From Actinomycetales bacterium (GTDB taxonomy: Bacteria > Actinomycetota > Actinomycetes > Mycobacteriales > Mycobacteriaceae): 5,441 nt of DNA. The stretch covers positions 1 through 5,441 of the forward strand of contig DUTZ01000335.1 in NCBI GenBank assembly GCA_012841845.1, written 5' to 3'. Position numbers and translations under genes: made by a program. Below are positions 1 to 5,441 of this stretch, one piece after another (positions within the stretch are counted from its first letter, which is position 1; every line of letters begins with the position of its first letter). Below the pieces are notes generated by a model that saw only the letters and a list, made by a program, of their open reading frames with translations, made no database searches and was not told the DNA's origin.

Positions 1-157
1 ACGCGCCCGGGGTGGGGGCCTGCGACGCCGGCGTTTCCGACGCCCGGGTGTCCGCGGCGCGGGTGTCCGGCGAACTCGTGCCCGAGACCGGCGGCGGCGT
101 GGACCCCTTGGGGGCCGGTCCGGTCCCCGCGGCGCCCGTGTCGGTCGGCTCGCTCAT
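1..157 (-). CDS. N-terminal fragment of the gene after gyrA, probably DUF3566 membrane protein (partial)
   Basis: An ATG at 157-155 opens a frame that stays open to the left edge, giving 52 residues beginning MSEPTDTGAAGTGPAPKGST. The visible part is almost entirely Pro, Ala, Thr, Ser, Gly and Asp, so it is probably disordered, and there is no membrane segment yet. The start lies 6 bp after the gyrA stop, and an AAGGAG Shine-Dalgarno (167-172) sits 9 nt before it inside the end of gyrA, which supports both the start and translation from the gyrA transcript. In many actinobacteria (for example Rv0007 in M. tuberculosis) the gene after gyrA encodes a protein with a long Pro/Ala-rich cytoplasmic N-terminus and a C-terminal DUF3566 transmembrane domain. 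The identification rests on that gene order and composition, because the diagnostic domain would lie outside the window. That the gene is real is more certain than its family. Confidence 0.68.
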   Translation of the reverse strand, partial: MSEPTDTGAAGTGPAPKGSTPPPVSGTSSPDTRAADTRASETPASQAPTPGA

Positions 158-163
158 CGCGTG

Positions 164-2692
164 CTACTCCTTGCCGGACCGGGCCTCCGCTGCGGCCTGG
201 TCCTCCTCGTCGGGCTCGTCGGCGTTGCGGGCGATCGCCAGCAGCGCGTCACCCTCGGCGAGGTTCATGAGCCGGACGCCCTTGGTCTGCCGGCCCGCCT
301 TGCGGACCTGCTTGGCGAACGTCCGGATCACGCCGCCGCCGGAGGTGATGGCGTACAGCTCGTCCTGCAACTCCACGATGGTCGCACCGACGAGCTTGCC
401 GCGCTTGGGATCGAACATCAGGGTGAGCACGCCCTTGCCGCCGCGGCCCTGCGCCGAGTACTCGCTCAGGGCGGTGCGCTTGGAGTAGCCGCGCTCGGTG
501 GCGACCAGCAGGAAGAGCTGGTCCTCGTCCACCTCGGAACGGACCACGGACATGCTCAGGAGGGCGTCGCCGTCGTTGAACCGCATCCCCATGACGCCGG
601 ACGTCGCGCGGCCCATCGGGCGGAGCGTGTCGTCGTTGGCGTGGAACCGGATCGACTGGCCCTTCTCGGAGACGAGGAGCAGGTCGTCGTCGGGACCGGC
701 CAGGGCCGCGCCGACGAGCTCGTCGCCATCACGCAGGTTGACGGCGATGAGGCCGCCCGAGCGCGGCGAGTCGTAGTCCTCGAGGCGCGACTTCTTGACC
801 AGGCCGTTCTTGGTGGCCAGCACCAGGTACGGGGCGTCCTGGTAGCCCTTGATCCGGATGACGCCGGCGATGCGCTCCTCCGGCTGGAACGCCAGGAGGT
901 TGGCCACGTGCTGGCCGCGCGCGGTGCGGTTGGCCTCGGGCAGCTCGTACGCCTTGATCCGGTACACGCGGCCCTTGGTGGTGAAGAACAGGAGCCAGTC
1001 GTGCGTGGAGGAGACGAAGAAGTGGCGGACGATGTCGTCCTGCTTGAGCTCGGCGCCGCGCACGCCCTTCCCGCCGCGCTTCTGGGCGCGGTAGAGGTCG
1101 GTGCGGGTGCGCTTGGCGTAGCCGGTCTCCGTGATGGTGACGACGACGTCCTCGCGCGCGATGAGGTCCTCGTCGCGCACGTCGCCGTCCGCCGGGATGA
1201 TCACCGTGCGCCGGTCGTCGCCGTACTTCTCGACGATCTCGGCGAGCTCCTCGCCGACGATCGCCCGCTGCCGCTCGGGCTTGGCGAGGATGTCCTTGTA
1301 GTCGGCGATCTCCAGCTCGATCGCGGCGAGCTGGTCGATGATCTTCTGCCGCTCGAGCGCCGCGAGGCGGCGCAGCTGCATGTCGAGGATCGCCTGCGCC
1401 TGGTCGTCGTCGATGTCGAGCAGGTCCTTGAGGCCCTCGCGGGCGATGTCGACCGTCTCCGACCGACGGATGAGGGCGATCACCTCGTCGAGCGCGTCGA
1501 GCGCCTTGACCAGGCCGCGCAGGATGTGGGCGCGCTTCTCGGCCTCGTCGAGCAGGTACTGGGTGCGCCGGACGATGACCTCGATCTGGTGCTTGACGTA
1601 CAGCCGCACCATCTGGTCGAGCCGCAGGGTGCGCGGCACGCCGTCCACGATCGAGAGCATGTTGCAGCCGAACGAGGACTGCAGCGCCGAGTGCTTGTAG
1701 AGGTTGTTGAGCACCACCTTGGCCACGGCGTCGCGCTTGAGCGTCACCACGATCCGCAGGCCCACGCGGTCCGAGGACTCGTCGTCGATCTTGGAGATGC
1801 CGGCGATCTTGCCGTCGCGCACCTGCTCGGCGATCGACAGGATCATGTTGTCCGGGTTGACCTCGTAGGGCAGCTCGGTGATCACGATGACCGTGCGATT
1901 GCCCTCCTCCTCGATGGAGGTCTTGCCCCGCATGCGGACCGAGCCGCGGCCGGTCGTGTAGGCGTCCTTGATCCCGGCGTCGCCCACGATGAAGCCGGCG
2001 GTCGGGAAGTCGGGGCCCTTGATGTGCTCCATGCAGGCCGCGAGGGTCGCCTCCTCGTCGGCCTCCGGGTTGGCCAGGCACCAGTCGACGGCCGCGGCCA
2101 CCTCGCGCAGGTTGTGCGGCGGCATCTTGGTGGCCATGCCCACGGCGATGCCGGAGGAGCCGTTGATGAGCAGGTTGGGCACACGCGACGGCAGGACCAC
2201 GGGCTCCTGCGTCTTGCCGTCGTAGTTCGGCTGGAAATCGACCGTGTTCTTCTCGATGTCCCGCACCATCTCCATGGCGAGCGGGGTCATCTTGCACTCG
2301 GTGTAGCGCATGGCGGCCGCGCCGTCGTTGCCGCGCGAGCCGAAGTTCCCCTGGCCGTCGACCATCGGGTAGCGCATTGCCCACGGCTGCGCCAGGCGCA
2401 CCAGGGTGTCGTAGATCGCCGAGTCGCCGTGCGGGTGGTAGTTACCCATCGTGTCGGCGACCGGCTTGGCGGACTTGACGTAGCTGCGGTCCGGCCGGTA
2501 GCCGTTGTCCCACATCGCGTACAGGATGCGGCGGTGCACGGGCTTGAGCCCGTCGCGGACGTCGGGGAGCGCGCGGCCGACGATGACACTCATCGAGTAG
2601 TCGATGTAGCTCTTCTGCATCTCCGCCTGGATGTCGACCGGCTCGATGCGGTCGTTCCCTCCGGCTTCGGGCGGCAGCGTGGTGTCCGTCAT
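164..2692 (-). CDS. gyrA: DNA gyrase subunit A
   Basis: This is the breakage-reunion subunit of the A2B2 type II topoisomerase that introduces negative supercoils using ATP hydrolysed by GyrB. The 842-residue length is normal for actinobacterial GyrA. The winged-helix catalytic core holds the motif [10 protein letters not shown] (86-95) and the active-site tyrosine in AAAMRYTE (Arg129-Tyr130). A tower and coiled-coil region follows (roughly 160-490), then the C-terminal DNA-wrapping beta-pinwheel (about 515-820) with the GyrA box QKRGGKG (537-543), a second box-like QGRGGKG (748-754) and a short acidic tail. The ATG at 2692 was chosen because GAGGAG (2696-2701) lies just upstream and the protein then begins [12 protein letters not shown] before the conserved IEPVDI segment. 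The longer open frame upstream to 2797 has no family resemblance. No intein interrupts the active-site region. gyrB is not adjacent; the upstream neighbour is a divergent oxidoreductase gene. Confidence 0.98.
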   Translation of the reverse strand: MTDTTLPPEAGGNDRIEPVDIQAEMQKSYIDYSMSVIVGRALPDVRDGLKPVHRRILYAMWDNGYRPDRSYVKSAKPVADTMGNYHPHGDSAIYDTLVRLAQPWAMRYPMVDGQGNFGSRGNDGAAAMRYTECKMTPLAMEMVRDIEKNTVDFQPNYDGKTQEPVVLPSRVPNLLINGSSGIAVGMATKMPPHNLREVAAAVDWCLANPEADEEATLAACMEHIKGPDFPTAGFIVGDAGIKDAYTTGRGSVRMRGKTSIEEEGNRTVIVITELPYEVNPDNMILSIAEQVRDGKIAGISKIDDESSDRVGLRIVVTLKRDAVAKVVLNNLYKHSALQSSFGCNMLSIVDGVPRTLRLDQMVRLYVKHQIEVIVRRTQYLLDEAEKRAHILRGLVKALDALDEVIALIRRSETVDIAREGLKDLLDIDDDQAQAILDMQLRRLAALERQKIIDQLAAIELEIADYKDILAKPERQRAIVGEELAEIVEKYGDDRRTVIIPADGDVRDEDLIAREDVVVTITETGYAKRTRTDLYRAQKRGGKGVRGAELKQDDIVRHFFVSSTHDWLLFFTTKGRVYRIKAYELPEANRTARGQHVANLLAFQPEERIAGVIRIKGYQDAPYLVLATKNGLVKKSRLEDYDSPRSGGLIAVNLRDGDELVGAALAGPDDDLLLVSEKGQSIRFHANDDTLRPMGRATSGVMGMRFNDGDALLSMSVVRSEVDEDQLFLLVATERGYSKRTALSEYSAQGRGGKGVLTLMFDPKRGKLVGATIVELQDELYAITSGGGVIRTFAKQVRKAGRQTKGVRLMNLAEGDALLAIARNADEPDEEDQAAAEARSGKE
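167..172 (-). promoter_or_regulatory. Ribosome binding site of the gene downstream of gyrA
   Basis: The minus strand reads AAGGAG here, immediately before the gyrA stop codon and 9 nt upstream of the ATG at 157-155. Because it lies within the last codons of gyrA, the two genes are likely translationally coupled. Confidence 0.7.
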
Positions 2693-2695
2693 GGG

Positions 2696-2701
2696 CTCCT
2701 C
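2696..2701 (-). promoter_or_regulatory. Ribosome binding site of gyrA
   Basis: The minus strand reads AGAAGAGGAGCCC directly before the ATG at 2692. GAGGAG is only 3 nt from the start, but the overlapping purine run extends to 2704, so pairing shifted to AAGAGG would give a more usual 5-6 nt spacing. It supports the 842-residue start over the longer open frame. Confidence 0.65.
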
Positions 2702-2746
2702 TTCTGTCGGCGCGGACCAGTGCGGCGCACGGATGCAGTGGGCAGC

Positions 2747-2791
2747 GGTCCGACCGGGACAGTCTATAGGTCCTGCGGAAACGGGACCGTC
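2747..2791. repeat. Imperfect tandem repeat around the gyrA -10 element
   Basis: Two units share the order GGTCC, gap, GGGAC, one base, GTC. Unit 1 spans 2747-2764 with a 4 bp gap (2752-2755) and unit 2 spans 2769-2791 with a 9 bp gap (2774-2782). The GGTCC starts are 22 bp apart, about two helical turns. Each unit also contains opposed GTCC and GGAC, so each is a small inverted repeat. The -10-like element overlaps the end of unit 1 and the gap between units. It could be an operator, but short GC-rich repeats can arise by chance at this composition. Confidence 0.35.
2761..2768 (-). promoter_or_regulatory. Putative -10 element of the gyrA promoter
   Basis: The minus strand reads TATAGACT here, containing both TATAGA and TAGACT, the latter fitting the TAnnnT form of actinobacterial sigma-A-type -10 elements. 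It is one of very few AT-rich spots in the 159 bp intergenic region. Transcription would start near 2754-2756, leaving a leader of about 60 nt before the gyrA ATG, which suits a gene with a Shine-Dalgarno. No convincing -35 hexamer is visible. The best partial match is CCGACG, about 19 nt upstream, sharing only the central GAC with TTGACA. Confidence 0.5.
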
Positions 2792-2839
2792 GGGCACGCG
2801 GCCCGGCCCCGATTACTCCGACCCGACACCGGGTGCGGG

Positions 2840-2846
2840 TACGAAT
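2840..2846 (+). promoter_or_regulatory. Putative -10 element for a leaderless oxidoreductase mRNA
   Basis: TACGAAT at 2840-2846 is a partial match to TAnnnT and ends 5-6 bp before the GTG start at 2852. A transcript starting the usual 6-7 bp after a -10 would therefore begin at or next to the start codon. No good -35 is seen at normal spacing; TTACTC at 2813-2818 is too far away (21 bp spacer). Confidence 0.35.
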
Positions 2847-2851
2847 GAGGG

Positions 2852-4021
2852 GTGACCGAATCCTCGCCGGGCGTCCGTGCCGACCTCGCCCCCCTCTTCG
2901 AGCCCCTGCGCATCCGCGGGATGGAGCTGGCCAACCGCGTGCTCATGTCGCCCATGACGCAGATGACCTCCCCCGGCGCCCGCCCCGGCGAGACGGTCCT
3001 CGAGCACTACCGCTCGCGCGCCGCCGGCGGGACCGGGCTCGTGGTCACCGAGGGCATCGGCATCGACCACCCGGCGTCCGTCGACCACAGCGCGATCCCC
3101 CGGCTCGACGGCCCCGGAGCCGTGGACGCCTGGCGGGTCGTCGTCGACGCCGTCCACGCCGCCGGCGCGCCGATCGTCTCCCAGCTCTGGCACGTCGGCC
3201 CGCTCTGGGGCGCCAACTCCATGTGGGACCCGGAGCACCGCGCCGCGCTCGACGCCGTCCGCCCCATGCGCCCCTCCGGCCTGTGGGGCCACAAGGGGGT
3301 CACCACCTATCCCGACGACGAGGTGTCCCGCTGGCTGGAGCCGATCGATCCCATGTCGGACCGGGAGATCTCCGACTGCCTGGACGCCTACGCCCGCTCG
3401 GCGGCGCTCGCGGTGGAGGCCGGGTTCGACGGCGTCGAGATCCACGGCGGCCACGGGTACCTGCCCGACGCCTTCGTCTGGTCCGAGACCAACCGGCGCA
3501 CCGACCGCTGGGGTGGCGACCTGGCCGCGCGCGCGGGATTCGCCGCCGAGGTCGTGCGCCGGGTTCGCGCCACGATCGGCGGCGACCGGCCGCTGTTCTA
3601 CCGCTTCTCCCAGCACACCCAGCAGGACTACAAGGCGCTCAAGGCGCGGACGCCCGACGAGCTCGGCGTGTACCTGGGTGCGCTCGTCGAGGCCGGCGCC
3701 GACGTGCTCGACGCCTCAGCCCGCCGCTTCGACGCCCCCGCCTTCCCCGATCTGCCCGGCGCCGACGGCGAGCTGAGCCTCGCCGGCTGGGCCAAGCGGC
3801 TCACCGGGGCGTTCGCGGTGGGCGTCGGCGGCGTGGGCGTGGCCACCACCCTGCGCGAGGCCCGCGAGGGACGCAGGGCCGCCGACGCCGGCTCGGGCGA
3901 GAACGTCCACCTGGCCGCCGCCGCGGTGGGCCGCGGCGAGTTCGACCTGCTCGCCGTGGGCCGGATGCACCTCAAGGACCCCGGGTACGTCTCGTCGCTG
4001 CGCAACCGACCCGGACGGTGA
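2852..4021 (+). CDS. Old Yellow Enzyme family NADH:flavin oxidoreductase
   Basis: This is a predicted cytoplasmic FMN-dependent (beta/alpha)8-barrel enzyme of the Old Yellow Enzyme family, which uses NAD(P)H to reduce activated C=C bonds such as enones; the physiological substrate cannot be read from the sequence. At 389 aa it holds only the barrel and lacks the FeS/FAD extension of 2,4-dienoyl-CoA reductases. Visible landmarks are LFEPLRIRGMELANRV near the N-terminus, Thr36 in MSPMTQM at the flavin-tuning position, Gln111 in SQLWHVG, the substrate-binding pair His198/His201 with Tyr203 in EIHGGHGYL, TNRRTDRWGG (213-222), Arg251 in YRFSQ, and the phosphate-binding GVGGVG (324-329) with GR at 370-371. 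The GTG at 2852 is effectively forced as start: TGA lies in frame at 2846-2848, and the next in-frame ATG falls inside the conserved N-terminal strand (residue 24). It is divergent from gyrA and 41 bp before the lipase gene. Some relatives are labelled 12-oxophytodienoate reductase, a name I would not transfer. Confidence 0.93.
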   Translation: MTESSPGVRADLAPLFEPLRIRGMELANRVLMSPMTQMTSPGARPGETVLEHYRSRAAGGTGLVVTEGIGIDHPASVDHSAIPRLDGPGAVDAWRVVVDAVHAAGAPIVSQLWHVGPLWGANSMWDPEHRAALDAVRPMRPSGLWGHKGVTTYPDDEVSRWLEPIDPMSDREISDCLDAYARSAALAVEAGFDGVEIHGGHGYLPDAFVWSETNRRTDRWGGDLAARAGFAAEVVRRVRATIGGDRPLFYRFSQHTQQDYKALKARTPDELGVYLGALVEAGADVLDASARRFDAPAFPDLPGADGELSLAGWAKRLTGAFAVGVGGVGVATTLREAREGRRAADAGSGENVHLAAAAVGRGEFDLLAVGRMHLKDPGYVSSLRNRPGR

Positions 4022-4050
4022 TTCCCCGGTCGACGCATGTGCGACCTGGA

Positions 4051-4056
4051 TAACAT
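4051..4056 (+). promoter_or_regulatory. Putative -10 element for a leaderless lipase mRNA
   Basis: TAACAT fits the TAnnnT -10 consensus exactly and lies in the AT-richest part of the 41 bp gap. It ends 6 bp before the ATG at 4063, so transcription would start at or beside the start codon. A possible -35, TCGACG at 4030-4035, matches TTGACA at four positions but with a short 15 bp spacer. The absence of any Shine-Dalgarno before the start supports a leaderless transcript. Confidence 0.5.
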
Positions 4057-4062
4057 TCCGAC

Positions 4063-5400
4063 ATGGTGTCCACGCGAACCCCTCGTCGTCGTCCCCTCCT
4101 CGCCCTCGCCGCAGCCCTGGCCCTGGGGCTGGGCCTCCCGGCCCCCGCCGGCGCCCAGCCGGCCCCGCCCTCCGCGGCCGCGGCGGACACCGAGGTGTTC
4201 GACCTGCCCGGGAGCTTCTACGACACCCGCGACCTGCCCGTCGGGGCGCCCGGCGAGGTCCTGCGCGCGGAGCCGGCGGGGCTGCCCCTCGCCGTCACCG
4301 TGCCCGGGCTGCCCGAGGTGCCGTCACCGCTCCCCGCCCGCGCCCAGCGCGTCGTCTACCAGTCCGCCGACGTGCACGGCGCGCCCGTCGCCACCTCCGG
4401 TGCGCTGTACGACTCCACCGCCCCGTGGCACGGCCCCGGCCCGCGGCCGACGATCGTGCTCGGGCCCGGCACCCAGGGCCAGGGCGATCCGTGCGCCCCC
4501 TCGCGCAACCTCGAGTCCGGCGTGGGGATCAACCCGCACACCGGCGGGCCCGCGCCCTCGTACGAGCAGGCTTTCGCGCTGGCGCTCGCCGGCCAGGGGC
4601 ACCGCGTCATGGTGGTGGACTACATCGGCCTCGGCACCCCGGGTACGCACACCTACGCGGACCGCGTCGAGCAGGCCCACGCCATGCTCGACGGTGCCCG
4701 CGCCGCCAACGCGCTCACCGGCGGCGTCGCCCCCATGGTCTTCTGGGGCCACTCGCAGGGCGGCGGCGCCTCCGCGGCCGCGGCCGAGCTCGCCCCGGAG
4801 TACGCGCCCGAGCTGGACCTGCGCGGCGCCTACGCCTCCGCCCCGCCGGCCGACCTGCTCGCCGTGCTCCGCCACATCGACGGCAGCACCCTCACCGGCG
4901 CCATCGGCTACTCCATCAACGGCATGCTCCTGCGCTACCCCTCGCTGGCCGGGGTGATCGAGCGCAACATCAACGACGCCGGGCGGGCGGCCCTGGCCGA
5001 CACCGCGAAGCTGTGCACCCTCGACCTGCGCAGCCGCTACGGCGGCCACACCACCGCCGAGTGGACCCGCAGCGGCGAGCGTCTGGGGGACGTCATCGTC
5101 TCCGAGCCGGACGCCCTCGCGGTCCTCGACCACCAGCGCATCGGTGCCCGACCGCCCCACGTCCCCGTGCTGCTCGCGGGCGGGATCCACGACGACATCA
5201 TCCCGCTCGGCCAGGTCGAGCAGCTCGGCCGCGACTGGTGCGGCCAGGGCGTCGACGTGCAGTTCCACTACGAGACCACCCCGCCGGTGCGCGGCGTCAC
5301 CCACGCCGCGGCCGCCGTGACCAACTTCCCGCTGGCCGTGCAGTTCGTCCACGACCGCCTGGCCGGCGTGCCCCCGCGCAACGACTGCGGGCGCTTCTAG
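4063..5400 (+). CDS. Secreted LIP-family lipase/esterase
   Basis: This is a predicted extracellular serine hydrolase of the secretory lipase (LIP, PF03583) alpha/beta-hydrolase family, related to Candida antarctica lipase A, expected to cleave triacylglycerols or other esters outside the cell. Its 445 residues begin with a classical signal peptide: an Arg-rich n-region (RTPRRR), a Leu/Ala-rich core (about 12-25) and a likely cut after Ala31 in APAGA-QP. The mature N-terminus has the family-type FDLPGSFYDTRDLPVGAPGE segment. Ser231 in GHSQGG is the nucleophile, Asp377 or Asp378 in GGIHDDIIP the likely acid, and His414 in GVTHAAAA the likely base. Four cysteines (144, 318, 393, 442) all lie in the secreted part and could form two disulfides. 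ATG 4063 is preferred; GTG follows at once (4066), and TAA is in frame at 4051-4053. Substrate range and any wall or cell-surface attachment are unknown. Confidence 0.92.
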   Translation: MVSTRTPRRRPLLALAAALALGLGLPAPAGAQPAPPSAAAADTEVFDLPGSFYDTRDLPVGAPGEVLRAEPAGLPLAVTVPGLPEVPSPLPARAQRVVYQSADVHGAPVATSGALYDSTAPWHGPGPRPTIVLGPGTQGQGDPCAPSRNLESGVGINPHTGGPAPSYEQAFALALAGQGHRVMVVDYIGLGTPGTHTYADRVEQAHAMLDGARAANALTGGVAPMVFWGHSQGGGASAAAAELAPEYAPELDLRGAYASAPPADLLAVLRHIDGSTLTGAIGYSINGMLLRYPSLAGVIERNINDAGRAALADTAKLCTLDLRSRYGGHTTAEWTRSGERLGDVIVSEPDALAVLDHQRIGARPPHVPVLLAGGIHDDIIPLGQVEQLGRDWCGQGVDVQFHYETTPPVRGVTHAAAAVTNFPLAVQFVHDRLAGVPPRNDCGRF

Positions 5401-5424
5401 CCCTGCCCCGAAATCGGCGACTCC

Positions 5425-5441
5425 GCCGCCGGATCGGCGGC
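5425..5441 (+). terminator. Hairpin after the lipase gene, cut by the window edge; possible terminator
   Basis: GCCGCCG (5425-5431) pairs with CGGCGGC (5435-5441) around a GAT loop, 24 bp past the lipase stop. The stem may continue beyond the window, so whether a U-tract follows cannot be seen. An overlapping alternative hairpin pairs CGGCG (5415-5419) with CGCCG (5424-5428). Confidence 0.4.

Noticed and set aside
2297..2310. Possible intein at the GyrA active-site tyrosine, as found in some mycobacteria
   Set aside because: The sequence reads straight through [16 protein letters not shown] with no insertion.
2693..2797. N-terminal extension of GyrA to an ATG at 2797
   Set aside because: It would add 35 residues unlike any GyrA, read through the likely -10 element, and ignore the Shine-Dalgarno at 2696-2701.
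161..2848. An uninterrupted 895-codon plus-strand open frame covering the whole of gyrA on the opposite strand
   Set aside because: Its translation is a biased mix of Leu, Val, Asp, Arg, His and Gly with no recognisable domain, as expected when the complement of a high-GC gene is read in the frame that avoids stops. gyrA itself is unmistakable.
2833..4053. 406-codon plus-strand frame overlapping the oxidoreductase gene, and a 267-codon minus-strand frame at 2813-3616
   Set aside because: Both are Arg/Pro- or Gly/Ala/Val-rich shadow frames without domains. The oxidoreductase frame carries the family's conserved residues throughout.
4022..4062. Terminator or small RNA in the gap between the oxidoreductase and the lipase
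   Set aside because: The 41 bp gap has no stable inverted repeat with a T-run. It is better explained as a compact promoter.
4063..4155. Tat-type export signal on the lipase because of the RRR run
   Set aside because: The arginines are followed by Pro-Leu-Leu, not the hydrophobic-x-Lys pattern of a twin-arginine motif, so a Sec signal is more likely.
4324..5352. 342-codon minus-strand open frame opposite the lipase
   Set aside because: Low-complexity Val/Gly/Ala/Asp/Arg-rich translation with no motif. The lipase on the other strand has a signal peptide and catalytic residues.

Overview
This GC-rich window looks like chromosomal core DNA from an actinobacterium, most likely of the order Mycobacteriales (the Corynebacterium, Dietzia and Gordonia side). 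The reasons are the strong G/C third-position bias, an actinobacterial-type GyrA, a co-oriented downstream gene with a Pro/Ala/Thr/Ser-rich N-terminus as seen next to gyrA in these bacteria, and a secreted LIP-family lipase of a kind common in Dietzia, Rhodococcus and Nocardia. Dietzia is my best genus guess, but the sequence alone does not prove it.

Layout: (1) positions 1-157, minus strand, hold the start of a gene that runs off the left edge. It is probably the DUF3566 membrane protein that follows gyrA in many actinobacteria. (2) Positions 164-2692, minus strand, are a complete gyrA (842 aa) with intact catalytic tyrosine, quinolone-determining region and two GyrA-box motifs, and no intein. 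(3) Positions 2693-2851 are a divergent intergenic region with a plausible gyrA promoter and a plausible start-proximal promoter for the rightward gene. (4) Positions 2852-4021, plus strand, encode a single-domain Old Yellow Enzyme-type flavin oxidoreductase (389 aa). (5) Positions 4063-5400, plus strand, encode a secreted LIP-family lipase/esterase (445 aa). (6) Positions 5401-5441 hold a hairpin cut by the window edge, possibly a terminator.

gyrA and the downstream gene are 6 bp apart, each has a purine-rich Shine-Dalgarno sequence, and they very likely form one transcription unit. The two rightward genes differ: neither start has a usable Shine-Dalgarno, each has an in-frame stop just upstream that limits start choice, and each has a -10-like element about 6 bp before the start codon. 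Both therefore look like leaderless mRNAs with their own promoters. I see no direct functional link between the reductase and the lipase. gyrB is not directly upstream of gyrA, unlike the compact gyrB-gyrA order of mycobacteria.

I found no mobile element, CRISPR array, tRNA or rRNA, and nothing I would call a new biological system. The observations of most interest are the paired leaderless starts and the repeat structure over the gyrA promoter.
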